Counted from the stretch's first letter, positions 1 to 6,327 are shown. The stretch: 8,101 bases of DNA from NORP181 sp047623555 (GCA_047623555.1 JBLHMP010000122.1:1-8101); one strand, 5' to 3'. A program made the numbers and translations. Notes: generated by a model not told the origin, from the sequence alone.

Positions 1-581
1 CGGGCGGCTTTGTGTTGGTTGCGTGGGAACGTGATCTGCATCAGCCAATCGCCAATCAGCGGCGTCTTGGCGATGAAGTTGCCCAAAGGCGTGGTGTTTA
101 GGGTCATGCCGACCGGGGCCAACAGCACAAGCTGGCGCACTTTGTCGGGCTGTTGTGCGGCAAAGGTGGTGGCAATCGCGCCGCCCAATGAATAGCCCAG
201 CAAAGTTATATCGCCTTTGACGTTTTGATCAACCAGCAGATCATCCAGTTGTTGAATAAAGAAATGCCGGTCCTGTTTGCCGCTTGGACGGTCGGAATAT
301 CCGCGCCCGTACAGGTCGTAGATCAACACCCGGAACCCCATCATCGTCAGCCCCTGTGCAATGCCGTTCCAAATGAAAGACGGGGTGGTCAACCCGTGCA
401 CACAAACCGCAACGGGCCCGCGCACCGGGCCAAGCCATTGGTAATGCGTTACCCCCTGAGTCAGTTGGGCAAAGCTGCCGTTGGCATTTTCGCGCGCCAC
501 GTCATCCATCGGTTTGCGGCGCATTTCAATTACAAAAGGCGCCGCAATGGCGATTAGAATGATTAGGAAAAGGATACTCAT
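1..581 (-). CDS. Alpha/beta hydrolase with N-terminal membrane anchor (3' end outside window)
   Basis: This is a serine hydrolase of the alpha/beta fold, read from an ATG at 581 leftwards; 193 codons are present and the C-terminus lies outside the window. Residues 2-18 (SILFLIILIAIAAPFVI) form one hydrophobic segment followed by basic residues, so the protein is probably anchored in the inner membrane or exported. Fold landmarks are an HG oxyanion-hole motif at 62-63, the YDLYGRGYSDRP turn at 88-99, and the nucleophile elbow GYSLGG at 129-134 with Ser131 as predicted nucleophile. The catalytic Asp and His would lie in the missing part. The ATG shares four bases (ATGA) with the stop of the upstream ornithine cyclodeaminase-like gene, which fixes the start and suggests translational coupling. 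The substrate cannot be deduced; esterase, lipase-like or C-C hydrolase roles are all possible. Confidence 0.85.
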   Translation of the reverse strand, partial: MSILFLIILIAIAAPFVIEMRRKPMDDVARENANGSFAQLTQGVTHYQWLGPVRGPVAVCVHGLTTPSFIWNGIAQGLTMMGFRVLIYDLYGRGYSDRPSGKQDRHFFIQQLDDLLVDQNVKGDITLLGYSLGGAIATTFAAQQPDKVRQLVLLAPVGMTLNTTPLGNFIAKTPLIGDWLMQITFPRNQHKAA

Positions 582-1495
582 ATAGCAGACTGCCATTTCC
601 CAAGCACATAGCGGCAGGTCATCAAATCGAGATGCGCCCCACCGCCATTTTTGAAAATTGTAATGTCGTCATCGGACCCACGTTTGAACGCCGCGAGATC
701 GTAATAATCCGCCTGCAAATCATCACGGGTTATCGCGCCGGTCGTCAGCGGAATGTTGATTTCGCCAATATGACCGATAGTTGTTTCAAAACTGTCAACA
801 TACACCTTTGCCCGTTGCAGGGCGATGTCATCTGTTTCGCGCATGTCGGGGCGATAGGCTCCGATCAGGTTCAGGTGTTGTCCGGGGCGCAGCCAGTCGC
901 CGCGAATAAACGGGTCGGTTGCCATGGTGGCGCTGACGATGATGTCGGCACTGCGCACCGCCGTCTCCAGATCATCGGCTATGGTGACGCCGGGCAGGGT
1001 GTCGGCCAGGGCCTGTGCCTTAGATTGGGTGCGGTTCCAGATGGCGATTTGGGCGTCCGGGAACCCGGCGCCAAAGGCATCGCACAACGACCGCCCAACC
1101 GTTCCGGCACCCACAATCAGGATGCTGCGACTGTCACGACGGGCCAGTTTCAAGGCGCCCAGCAGGCTGTCGCCAGCGGTTTTCCATTTGGTAATCAAAT
1201 GGAAATCAATCAGGGCCGCCAATGTGCCATCGGTATCAGAATACAGGCAAACGGCCCCGTTCACCATCGGTTTGCCCGCCTCAGGATTGCCGGGAAAAAT
1301 CGTTGCGGTTTTGACGGCCATGCCCAGTCCGTCAATCCAAGCAGCACGCGACAGCAATGTGTCCTTGCCGCGATACAAAAACGTATCGCCAATTTCGGCC
1401 TTGGGCAGGTCGTGACCGTCGGCCATCGCATTAGTTAATTCAAACCAATCAAGCAGCGGATCACAGTCTTGAAAGGAAATAAATGGGACGCTCAT
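578..1495 (-). CDS. Ornithine cyclodeaminase / mu-crystallin family protein
   Basis: This 305-residue protein belongs to the NAD(P)-dependent ornithine cyclodeaminase/mu-crystallin family, whose members include ornithine cyclodeaminase, alanine dehydrogenase and pyrroline-2-carboxylate (ketimine) reductases. Visible landmarks are the conserved lysine in MAVKTAT (Lys62), a KTAGDS segment at 105-110 where many members have RTGA, the Rossmann motif GAGTVG at 129-134, a basic dinucleotide-region segment WNRTQSKA at 153-160, and the C-terminal TIFKNGGGAHLDL at 279-291 that corresponds to the family's FKSxGxAxxDL. An aspartate at 217 in the IGAYRPDMRE stretch is a candidate for the catalytic Asp of true cyclodeaminases, but the usual surrounding pattern is not exact. 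Length is normal for the family. Both ends overlap neighbours by ATGA, so it sits in the middle of the operon. I would not call it a true ornithine cyclodeaminase; a ketimine reductase or amino-acid dehydrogenase is equally plausible. Confidence 0.88.
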   Translation of the reverse strand: MSVPFISFQDCDPLLDWFELTNAMADGHDLPKAEIGDTFLYRGKDTLLSRAAWIDGLGMAVKTATIFPGNPEAGKPMVNGAVCLYSDTDGTLAALIDFHLITKWKTAGDSLLGALKLARRDSRSILIVGAGTVGRSLCDAFGAGFPDAQIAIWNRTQSKAQALADTLPGVTIADDLETAVRSADIIVSATMATDPFIRGDWLRPGQHLNLIGAYRPDMRETDDIALQRAKVYVDSFETTIGHIGEINIPLTTGAITRDDLQADYYDLAAFKRGSDDDITIFKNGGGAHLDLMTCRYVLGKWQSAI

Positions 1496-2112
1496 GTCGC
1501 TTGCTCCTGTGTGAGCAGGCCTGCGGCAACCAACCGATCGGCCCAGCCCTGGGGGTCTGTAAACAGGTGGGTCTGCCAGCCACGGGCCTGTGCCGCCTGG
1601 ATGTTGTCGGCGAGGTCATCGGCGAACAGCAGGGCCTGCGGATCAATGCCGCAATCAGCCTCAACCTGTTGATAAATTTGCGCATCCGGCTTGGTGACTT
1701 GCATGTGGCCGGACACATACAAGCGGTCAAATTCGTTCAGAACGTCGTATTTCGTGGTGGCAAAATCAAAGGTCTGGATGCCAAAATTGGTGAGTGCGAA
1801 AACCGGGATGTCTTTGTCGCGAAGCGCGCGCAACAGACGGGCCGAATGAGGGATCGCCGGTGAGGCCATTTCGATCCAGTTGTCATGCCACATGCGGATT
1901 TCGTCGCCCCAGTCCGGGCTGGCATCGGCGGCTGCATAAATAGTGTCCTTGAAATGCGCGCCCTTATCAACACGGTCGTTGACGCCGTGCAGGTCAATTT
2001 CTGCAAACATGGCCCGGCGGCGGTCTTTGCCGATTACCCGGTCATAGAACCGTTCGGGATTCCATTCTATCAGCACATTGCCGATGTCGAAAATCACTGC
2101 CTGTGGCCGCAT
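1492..2112 (-). CDS. HAD-superfamily hydrolase, subfamily IA (YihX-like)
   Basis: This is a 206-residue haloacid dehalogenase-superfamily protein, probably a cytosolic phosphatase acting on a small phosphorylated metabolite. The HAD motifs appear in order: motif I FDIGNVL with nucleophile Asp9, a helical cap from about residue 18 to 90, motif II LTNF with Thr108, motif III Lys141 in VTKPDAQIYQ, and motif IV FADDLADNI with Asp165/Asp166 for magnesium binding. The layout and the DxGNV and KPDxxIYQ signatures resemble E. coli YihX (alpha-D-glucose-1-phosphate phosphatase). As in YihX, the second Asp of the canonical DxD in motif I is Gly11. A dehalogenase seems less likely. The ATG at 2112 is 26 bases after the stop of the YaiI-family gene, and the stop overlaps the next start by ATGA. 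The substrate is unknown. Confidence 0.88.
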   Translation of the reverse strand: MRPQAVIFDIGNVLIEWNPERFYDRVIGKDRRRAMFAEIDLHGVNDRVDKGAHFKDTIYAAADASPDWGDEIRMWHDNWIEMASPAIPHSARLLRALRDKDIPVFALTNFGIQTFDFATTKYDVLNEFDRLYVSGHMQVTKPDAQIYQQVEADCGIDPQALLFADDLADNIQAAQARGWQTHLFTDPQGWADRLVAAGLLTQEQAT

Positions 2113-2138
2113 TGATGCCTGTCCTTGTCAAAAGGGTG

Positions 2139-2594
2139 TCAGGCGCGCATTGCCGCCCTGATTTCACGTTCTAATGAGTCCAGAAAACGGGAGCGGTCGG
2201 CCTTTGTAAAGCCCTTGCCGCTGCCGCCGGTGCCCAAAGGGTTGGCCGCGCGCATATCCGCCATCAGATCGCGCATCGCCAGTTGCTGGCCGATATTGGC
2301 CGGGGTGAACGCATCACCATTGTGGCGCAAAACCCGCGCGCCTGCCGCGATACATTTGGCCGCCAGTGGAATGTCACCGGTGACAACCACATCGCCAGTG
2401 CCGCAGCGATCCGCGATCCAGATATCAGCCACATCGGCGCCCGCATCTACGATGATGTTTTCAACAAGCGGGTTTTGCGACGGGCGCAAGCCGCCGTTTG
2501 ACACCACATACATCATCATTTTGCGGCGCGTTGCCACGCGCTCGGCCTCGGCTTTGACCGGGCAGGCGTCGGCGTCGATGTAGAGCGCGCTCAC
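2139..2594 (-). CDS. yaiI: UPF0178 / YaiI-YqxD family protein
   Basis: This 151-residue protein belongs to the UPF0178 family (E. coli YaiI, Bacillus YqxD), which has a PIN-like fold and no firmly established function as far as I know. Family landmarks are the N-terminal DADACPVK at 7-14, SNGG at 32-35, the acidic pattern DAGADVADIWIADR at 50-63, TGDIPLA at 72-78, and the C-terminal glycine-rich GTGGSGKGF followed by DRSRFLDSLER at 121-143. The conserved acidic residues could bind a metal as in PIN nucleases; that is inference from the fold. The start codon is GTG (2594-2592), overlapping the TGA of fghA by four bases (GTGA), so translation is probably coupled to fghA. Length is normal and the gene appears intact. 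Confidence 0.9.
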   Translation of the reverse strand: MSALYIDADACPVKAEAERVATRRKMMMYVVSNGGLRPSQNPLVENIIVDAGADVADIWIADRCGTGDVVVTGDIPLAAKCIAAGARVLRHNGDAFTPANIGQQLAMRDLMADMRAANPLGTGGSGKGFTKADRSRFLDSLEREIRAAMRA

Positions 2595-3421
2595 GCCCAG
2601 AGGGCCTCGGCGTGAAAGGCGATATGGTCGTCCATAAAGGTCGATACAAAGAAATAGCTGTGATCATAACCCGGTTGCATCCGGATCGTCGCCTGCTGGC
2701 GACGTTCGCTGATGGCCGCGGCCAGTGCTTCGGGGCGCAGCAGGTCGATGAACGGATCATCGGTGCCAATGTCGATCAGGACCGGACCGTCAAAGCCGGA
2801 TTTGCGCATCATCAAAGATGCATCATGGCGCGGCCAGGTGGTTTCGTCGCTGCCGAGATAGGCGGTCAGCTGCTTGCGGCCCCAATCGGCCCCGGTTGGG
2901 TTGCAAATCGGGGCAAATGCCGAGACCGAGCGATAGCGGCCGGGCAGGTTCATCGCCAGCGTCAGCGCGCCATGGCCGCCCATTGAGTGGCCGGTGATGG
3001 ACTGACGGTCCGAGTCGATGGCGAAGTTTTCGACCAACAGGGCGGGCAGTTCTTCGGCGACATAATCCCACATTCCATAATGCGGTGCCCAAGGTTTTTC
3101 AGTGGCATTCACATAAAACCCGGCGCCTTTGCCAAGGTCATATTCGTCGTCATCCGCTACGTCATCGCCACGCGGGGATGTGTCGGGGAACACCAAAGCA
3201 ATGCCCTGCTCGGCGGCCCAGTTTTGGGCCCCGGCCTTGACCATGGCGTTCTCGTGGGTGCAGGTCAGGCCTGACAGATACCACAAGATCGGTACCGGGC
3301 CGTCCTGGGCCTCTTGTGGCAGGAATAAGCCAAAGGTCATGTCGCATTTGCACGCGGTTGAGGCGTGGCGATAGACGCCCTGAACGCCACCAAAGCAGGT
3401 ATTTTCTGAGAGGGTTTCCAT
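2591..3421 (-). CDS. fghA: S-formylglutathione hydrolase
   Basis: This enzyme hydrolyses S-formylglutathione to formate and glutathione, the second step of glutathione-dependent formaldehyde oxidation, in the cytosol. The 276-residue protein is full length for the esterase D/FrmB family. The nucleophile elbow GHSMGG at 144-149 gives Ser146. Asp222 in DIGTDDPF and His254 in GYDHSYFF complete the triad by comparison with FrmB/esterase D. The family stretch LSGLTCTHEN lies at 49-58. The ATG at 3421 is preceded by a good AAGGAG ribosome binding site with 8-base spacing. It is the first gene of the five-gene minus-strand operon. Its usual partner, the class III alcohol dehydrogenase, is present only as a pseudogene about 3 kb away at 6358-7284. 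FghA therefore either serves a dehydrogenase encoded elsewhere or acts as a general carboxylesterase. Confidence 0.97.
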   Translation of the reverse strand: METLSENTCFGGVQGVYRHASTACKCDMTFGLFLPQEAQDGPVPILWYLSGLTCTHENAMVKAGAQNWAAEQGIALVFPDTSPRGDDVADDDEYDLGKGAGFYVNATEKPWAPHYGMWDYVAEELPALLVENFAIDSDRQSITGHSMGGHGALTLAMNLPGRYRSVSAFAPICNPTGADWGRKQLTAYLGSDETTWPRHDASLMMRKSGFDGPVLIDIGTDDPFIDLLRPEALAAAISERRQQATIRMQPGYDHSYFFVSTFMDDHIAFHAEALWA

Positions 3422-3429
3422 TTTGGTCG

Positions 3430-3435
3430 CTCCTT
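3430..3435 (-). promoter_or_regulatory. Ribosome binding site of fghA
   Basis: On the minus strand AAGGAG lies 8 bases upstream of the ATG at 3421. It supports this start and is the strongest Shine-Dalgarno sequence among the minus-strand genes of the operon, consistent with fghA being the entry point for ribosomes. Confidence 0.75.
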
Positions 3436-3466
3436 GGATTGTGGTTACTGATGGCTAACTAACGTT

Positions 3467-3515
3467 GGAGGCTGCGTCTAGGGGAGGAGCCTCCGGCGGG
3501 GATATTTTTGAACAA
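3467..3515. repeat. Roseobacter-type intergenic GC-rich element with hairpin
   Basis: This 99-base gap between the AEC transporter stop and fghA contains GGAGGCT (3467-3473) and its inverted copy AGCCTCC (3488-3494), a 7-bp stem with a 14-base loop. A nested GGAGG/CCTCC palindrome lies at 3483-3494. It is followed by CGGCGGGGATATTTTTGAA. The block CCTCCGGCGGGGATATTTTT is one I recall as recurring between genes in Rhodobacteraceae; the recurrence is from memory, not visible here. It lies just downstream of the transporter stop, so it may mark a transcript end or processing site, but neither strand gives a canonical stem directly followed by a U-run. I see no clear promoter for fghA in this gap. 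Confidence 0.45.
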
Positions 3516-3520
3516 AAGAA

Positions 3521-4450
3521 TTAGGGCGCGCTGGCCCACGCGATGATGACGGGGACGGTAAAGATGCTTGCCGCTGTTGAGAACAGGATCGCGGCCGAGA
3601 CCCGGTGTGGCGCGAGGCCGTAATGTTGCGCCAGCATATAGACGTTTCCGGCGACCGGCAGAGCCGAGGCCGAGATGACGACGGTTGCTGTGTAAGCGTC
3701 CAGCGGGAACAGCACGAGCACGCCGATAGCGACAAACAGCGGGTGCAGGATCAGTTTGCAAAAACTAAGCCAGCCGGCGATGCGAATACGTTCGGCGGAT
3801 TTTATCGCAAGGGATGCGCCGATGGCGAACAGGGCGCCGGGAGTGGCTGCGCCGCCGAGGATCGACAGAAAGTCGCTGAATGGGGCGGGCATGGGGATGC
3901 TGAAGGCGGACCACAAAAGGCCCAATGAAACAGATACGATCATTGGGTTTTTGACCAGTCCGATGGCAATAATGCGCAAGGTGCCAAGGGTCAGTCGCCC
4001 GTTACGGCCTATGTTCACGAGAATCACGATCAGGCTGGAGAACACGATTAGATCGGTGGCCAGGATCAGGATCACCGGCCCGACGGCGTCGGCTCCGAGC
4101 AGGATGGCCAACATCGGAATGCCAAGAAACCCAACGTTGCCAATGGCCGCGCATTGCGCCTCGATCGCGGCGGTTGATATGTCGAGGCCGCGCCAGAACG
4201 CCATAGCTGTGGCGATGCCGTAGGCAAAGGTTGTGCCCCAGAGATAGCCCGCGACCAGCCGGCCATTGAATAGTTCGTCCAGCGACAGGCCTGAGGAAAA
4301 GCGGAATAACATCGCTGATAGCGCGAAATAGAACACGAATTTGGTCAGATAGGCGGTTGCCTCGGGGGTAAAGAACCGCGTGCGCCCGGCGCCGTAACCC
4401 AGCCCGATGATTGCAAAAAACGGCAATGTGCGAAGAAATATTTCGACCAT
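3521..4450 (-). CDS. AEC-family transporter (auxin efflux carrier superfamily)
   Basis: This is an integral inner-membrane transporter of the auxin efflux carrier (AEC) family, whose bacterial members export or import small organic anions such as malate or malonate. The 309-residue length is typical. About ten hydrophobic segments are visible (roughly 5-23, 34-50, 65-86, 100-119, 123-147, 158-181, 196-215, 228-249, 255-275, 285-306), forming two halves. Family signatures are GNVGFLGIPM at 104-113 in the first half, KLILHPLFV at 232-240, and ALPVAGNVYMLAQHYG at 263-278 in the second. The start MVEIFLRTLPFFAIIG matches the usual N-terminus, but I see no clear Shine-Dalgarno sequence before the ATG at 4450. 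It lies 153 bases after mbfA on the same strand and 99 bases before fghA, so it may be its own unit. Substrate is not deducible. Confidence 0.92.
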   Translation of the reverse strand: MVEIFLRTLPFFAIIGLGYGAGRTRFFTPEATAYLTKFVFYFALSAMLFRFSSGLSLDELFNGRLVAGYLWGTTFAYGIATAMAFWRGLDISTAAIEAQCAAIGNVGFLGIPMLAILLGADAVGPVILILATDLIVFSSLIVILVNIGRNGRLTLGTLRIIAIGLVKNPMIVSVSLGLLWSAFSIPMPAPFSDFLSILGGAATPGALFAIGASLAIKSAERIRIAGWLSFCKLILHPLFVAIGVLVLFPLDAYTATVVISASALPVAGNVYMLAQHYGLAPHRVSAAILFSTAASIFTVPVIIAWASAP

Positions 4451-4497
4451 TGTGCAGGGGTATCGGTTGGGACGCGGCGCTGCAAGGGCCGCCTAAA

Positions 4498-4539
4498 GCG
4501 TTTCCCACTGTATCTGCGGCAGGATACAATGGGAAACGC
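4498..4539. repeat. Long hairpin A of a paired palindromic intergenic element
   Basis: Left arm GCGTTTCCCA (4498-4507), one mismatch, then TGTATC (4509-4514) pair with GATACA (4523-4528), one mismatch, then TGGGAAACGC (4530-4539). This gives a 16-bp stem with one C/A mismatch and an 8-base loop. It lies between the mbfA stop and the AEC transporter start. On the minus strand the stem is followed by only three T residues, so it is at best a weak intrinsic terminator. The arm sequence recurs in hairpin B, pointing to a duplicated palindromic unit rather than a chance stem. Confidence 0.8.
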
Positions 4540-4563
4540 CCACGCCATTTGTATGTTGTGCGC

Positions 4564-4601
4564 GTTTCCCATTCAATATTGGCCCAAATTGAATGCGAAA
4601 C
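4564..4601. repeat. Long hairpin B of the paired palindromic element, just after the mbfA stop
   Basis: GTTTCCCATTCAAT (4564-4577) pairs with ATTGAATGCGAAAC (4588-4601), a 14-bp stem with one mismatch. The 10-base loop contains a further TTGG/CCAA self-complement. The left arm, with the two preceding bases, repeats GCGTTTCCCA of hairpin A. Copies of that 10-mer start at 4498 (plus), 4530 (minus) and 4562 (plus), exactly 32 bases apart. The hairpin begins three bases beyond the mbfA stop codon and would form in the 3' end of its mRNA, where it could stabilise or help end the transcript. Confidence 0.75.
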
Positions 4602-4603
4602 CT

Positions 4604-5578
4604 TTAGCTGCTGCCGATCATAATGCCCGCCGCCAAAACCAACGCTCCGCCCAATACCACCTGAAATGCAGCGCGGAAAAACGGGGTTTCCATGTATTTG
4701 TTCTGGATCCACGCAATCGCCCAAAGTTCGATAAAGACCACCACAAAGGCGATCGCCGTTGCCGTCCAGAAATCGGTGATCAGATAGGGCAGGGCATGGC
4801 CCAATCCGCCAATCGTGGTCATCACGCCTGATGCAATGCCGCGTTTTATCGGCGACCCGCGCCCGGACAATTCGCCATCATCGGACGCGGCCTCGGTAAA
4901 GCCCATCGAGATACCAGCCCCGACAGAGGCGGCGATGCCGACCAGAAAGGTGGTCCAGGTATCCTGAGTGGCAAAGGCGGTGGCAAATATTGGCGCCAAT
5001 GTGGACACTGACCCATCCATCAATCCGGCCAATCCCGGCTGCACCCAGGTCAGAATGAATTGCCGACGGGCGGTCGCAGCCTCGTCCGATTTGGCGTCGC
5101 CTTGCAAATGCGCATCGGTCAATTCATCGGCGGTGATCCGGTGCTTGGCCTCGGCCGCGGCCAGATCGCCGAGCAATTTGCGCGTTGCTGCATCCGAGGT
5201 GCGCGCAGCTGCCGACAGGTAGAACCGTTCGGCGTCGTGCTCCATCGCGTCGGCCTCTTCGCGCATCCGTTCAACGCTTAGGTTCTGGATAAGCCAAACC
5301 GGGCGGCGGGCATAATACCCGGCGACATGTTCGCGTCGAATGAGCGGAATAGTTGAGCCAAACCGCGTCTGATGCAGGTCGATGAGCAGGGTGCGATGGG
5401 TGTCTTCTTCGGCGGCCATGCCCTCAAAAATCCGGGCGCTGGCCGGGTAGTCGGCGCGCAGCGTTTCGGCGTAGCCACGATAAATCCGGGCATCATCCTC
5501 TTCTGACGAAATCGCCAGTGCGATAATTTCCTGCTCGCTTAGGTCGCGGAAACGTTTGCGGTATCTGGGAAATTGCAT
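4604..5578 (-). CDS. mbfA: Membrane-bound ferritin MbfA (ferritin-like domain fused to VIT1/CCC1 transporter)
   Basis: This 324-residue fusion has a cytosolic ferritin/rubrerythrin-like four-helix domain (about 10-160) and a membrane VIT1/CCC1-type iron or manganese transporter domain (about 175-324). Metal-ligand candidates of the diiron domain are Glu26/Glu27 with Tyr33, E58-D-T-H61, Glu108/Glu113/Glu117, and E143-A-K-H146. The VIT1 signature GLMDGSVSTLAP is at 184-195, with hydrophobic segments near 205-225, 250-268, 272-292 and 302-321. Characterised MbfA proteins of Bradyrhizobium and Agrobacterium have this architecture and length, export iron, and help resist iron and peroxide stress. 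The ATG at 5578 has AAGG about 7 bases upstream. An Irr-type palindrome lies just upstream, as expected for this gene. It appears intact. Confidence 0.95.
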   Translation of the reverse strand: MQFPRYRKRFRDLSEQEIIALAISSEEDDARIYRGYAETLRADYPASARIFEGMAAEEDTHRTLLIDLHQTRFGSTIPLIRREHVAGYYARRPVWLIQNLSVERMREEADAMEHDAERFYLSAAARTSDAATRKLLGDLAAAEAKHRITADELTDAHLQGDAKSDEAATARRQFILTWVQPGLAGLMDGSVSTLAPIFATAFATQDTWTTFLVGIAASVGAGISMGFTEAASDDGELSGRGSPIKRGIASGVMTTIGGLGHALPYLITDFWTATAIAFVVVFIELWAIAWIQNKYMETPFFRAAFQVVLGGALVLAAGIMIGSS

Positions 5579-5591
5579 TTGCGACCCTTGT

Positions 5592-5606
5592 TTAGAATGA
5601 TTCTAA
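5592..5606 (-). promoter_or_regulatory. Iron control element (Irr-type operator) of mbfA
   Basis: TTAGAA-TGA-TTCTAA is a perfect 6-3-6 palindrome, a near-exact match to the ICE consensus TTTAGAAnnnTTCTAAA bound by the iron regulator Irr in alphaproteobacteria. A further T on the left (5591) also fits the consensus. It lies 14 bases upstream of the mbfA start and overlaps the downstream edge of the predicted -10 box. Irr bound there would block transcription when iron is low, releasing mbfA when iron is plentiful. The regulator is inferred; no irr gene is in the window. Confidence 0.85.
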
Positions 5607-5633
5607 TCATAGGTGTAGTTGTGCCTGATACAA
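5606..5633 (-). promoter_or_regulatory. Predicted sigma-70-type promoter of mbfA
   Basis: On the minus strand TTGTAT (5633-5628) and TATGAT (5611-5606) are separated by 16 bases. The start of transcription would fall near 5599, inside the iron control element, giving an arrangement suited to repression. Assigned from consensus only. Confidence 0.55.
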
Positions 5634-5651
5634 GGGAAATGCAACCAAGTG

Positions 5652-5681
5652 TTGTTGGAACTGAACTATTCAGTTTATATT
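5652..5681 (+). promoter_or_regulatory. Predicted promoter of the TetR-family gene
   Basis: TTGTTG (5652-5657) and TATATT (5676-5681) are separated by 18 bases on the plus strand, 28 bases upstream of the start codon. The spacer contains the whole 17-bp palindrome at 5659-5675. Assigned from consensus only; alphaproteobacterial promoters are often poorly conserved. Confidence 0.5.
5659..5675. promoter_or_regulatory. Candidate TetR-family operator (7-3-7 perfect palindrome)
   Basis: AACTGAA-CTA-TTCAGTT is a perfect inverted repeat with 7-base arms and a 3-base centre. It fills the spacer between the predicted -35 and -10 boxes of the adjacent TetR-family gene, the classic place for an autorepressor site. 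A role in mbfA control is less likely, since the mbfA -35 box is about 25 bases away, but is not excluded. The binding protein is inferred from position. Confidence 0.65.
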
Positions 5682-5709
5682 AATCAGGTTGAATATTTGA
5701 GGGACCTTG

Positions 5710-6327
5710 ATGAACCAATCAGCAACAATTGTGCGTACCGGTCGCAAGTTCGGCCAAGTGTTGGAAGGCGCGCGGCAGGTTTTTCTGGCCGACGGCTTTG
5801 AAGGCGCTAGCGTTGACGATATTGCACGCGCGGCTGGCGTGTCCAAAGCAACGTTGTATAGCTATTTCCCGGATAAGCGGTTGTTATTCATGGAAGTGGC
5901 GCAAACCGAATGTGCCCGGATGGCGGATCAGGCGCTAGAGTTGATTGACCAGACACAATCACCTCGTCAGGTGCTTACGACTGCTGCTACCCAGCTTGTT
6001 TCGTTCATGCTCTCAAGGTTTTCGCAGCGAATTTTCCGCATTTGTGTTGCCGAAAGTGACCGGTTCCCAGAATTGGGCCAGTCGTTTTATGCAAGTGGCC
6101 CCGAAATGGGCCGCAATCGGATGAGCGAATATCTACGCGGGGCTGTTGAGCGTGGTGTATTGCAGATTGACGACGAATTGATGGCCGCGGAACAGTTTTC
6201 CGAGCTGTGCAAGGTCAAGCTGTGGACCCGTGCCGTGTTTGGTATTCAGACCGAATTTTCGCAGGATGAGATTGATGAGGTTGTTGTCCACGCGGTGGAT
6301 ATGTTTATGGCGCGCTATGGCGTCTGA
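5710..6327 (+). CDS. TetR/AcrR-family transcriptional regulator (AefR-like C-terminal domain)
   Basis: This is a 205-residue DNA-binding regulator. The N-terminal TetR domain covers about 12-60, with the helix-turn-helix SVDDIARAAGVSKATLYSYF at 34-53 followed by the usual PDKRLLF. The C-terminal ligand and dimer domain (about 80-203), with RIFRICVAESDRFPELGQSFY at 107-127, resembles the TetR_C_7/AefR-like group. An in-frame TTG lies one codon upstream, but the ATG at 5710 is preferred because GAGGGA (5699-5704) is then correctly spaced at 5 bases. It is transcribed away from mbfA and towards the dead adhC gene. A perfect palindrome in its promoter suggests autoregulation. The ligand and regulon are unknown. 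With AdhC destroyed next door, a link to formaldehyde metabolism can only be speculated. Confidence 0.93.
   Translation: MNQSATIVRTGRKFGQVLEGARQVFLADGFEGASVDDIARAAGVSKATLYSYFPDKRLLFMEVAQTECARMADQALELIDQTQSPRQVLTTAATQLVSFMLSRFSQRIFRICVAESDRFPELGQSFYASGPEMGRNRMSEYLRGAVERGVLQIDDELMAAEQFSELCKVKLWTRAVFGIQTEFSQDEIDEVVVHAVDMFMARYGV

Noticed and set aside
552..566. Irr-box-like GATTAGAATGATTAG near the start of the alpha/beta hydrolase
   Set aside because: The right half does not match the palindrome (ATTAGG rather than TTCTAA), and the bases encode the hydrophobic anchor of the hydrolase, so the resemblance is coincidental.
632..1438. Long plus-strand open frame (268 codons) opposite the ornithine cyclodeaminase-like gene
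   Set aside because: It is antisense to a clear family member, its protein has no recognisable motif, and it has no ribosome binding site; it reflects codon bias on the opposite strand.
4002..4724. Minus-strand open frame of 240 codons overlapping the AEC transporter and the end of mbfA
   Set aside because: It lies out of frame across two well-supported genes and the hairpin region, and its translation is rich in Arg/His/Pro with no domain.
5707..5709. TTG as alternative start of the TetR-family gene
   Set aside because: It would leave only two bases after the GAGGGA site, while the next codon is an ATG with proper spacing.
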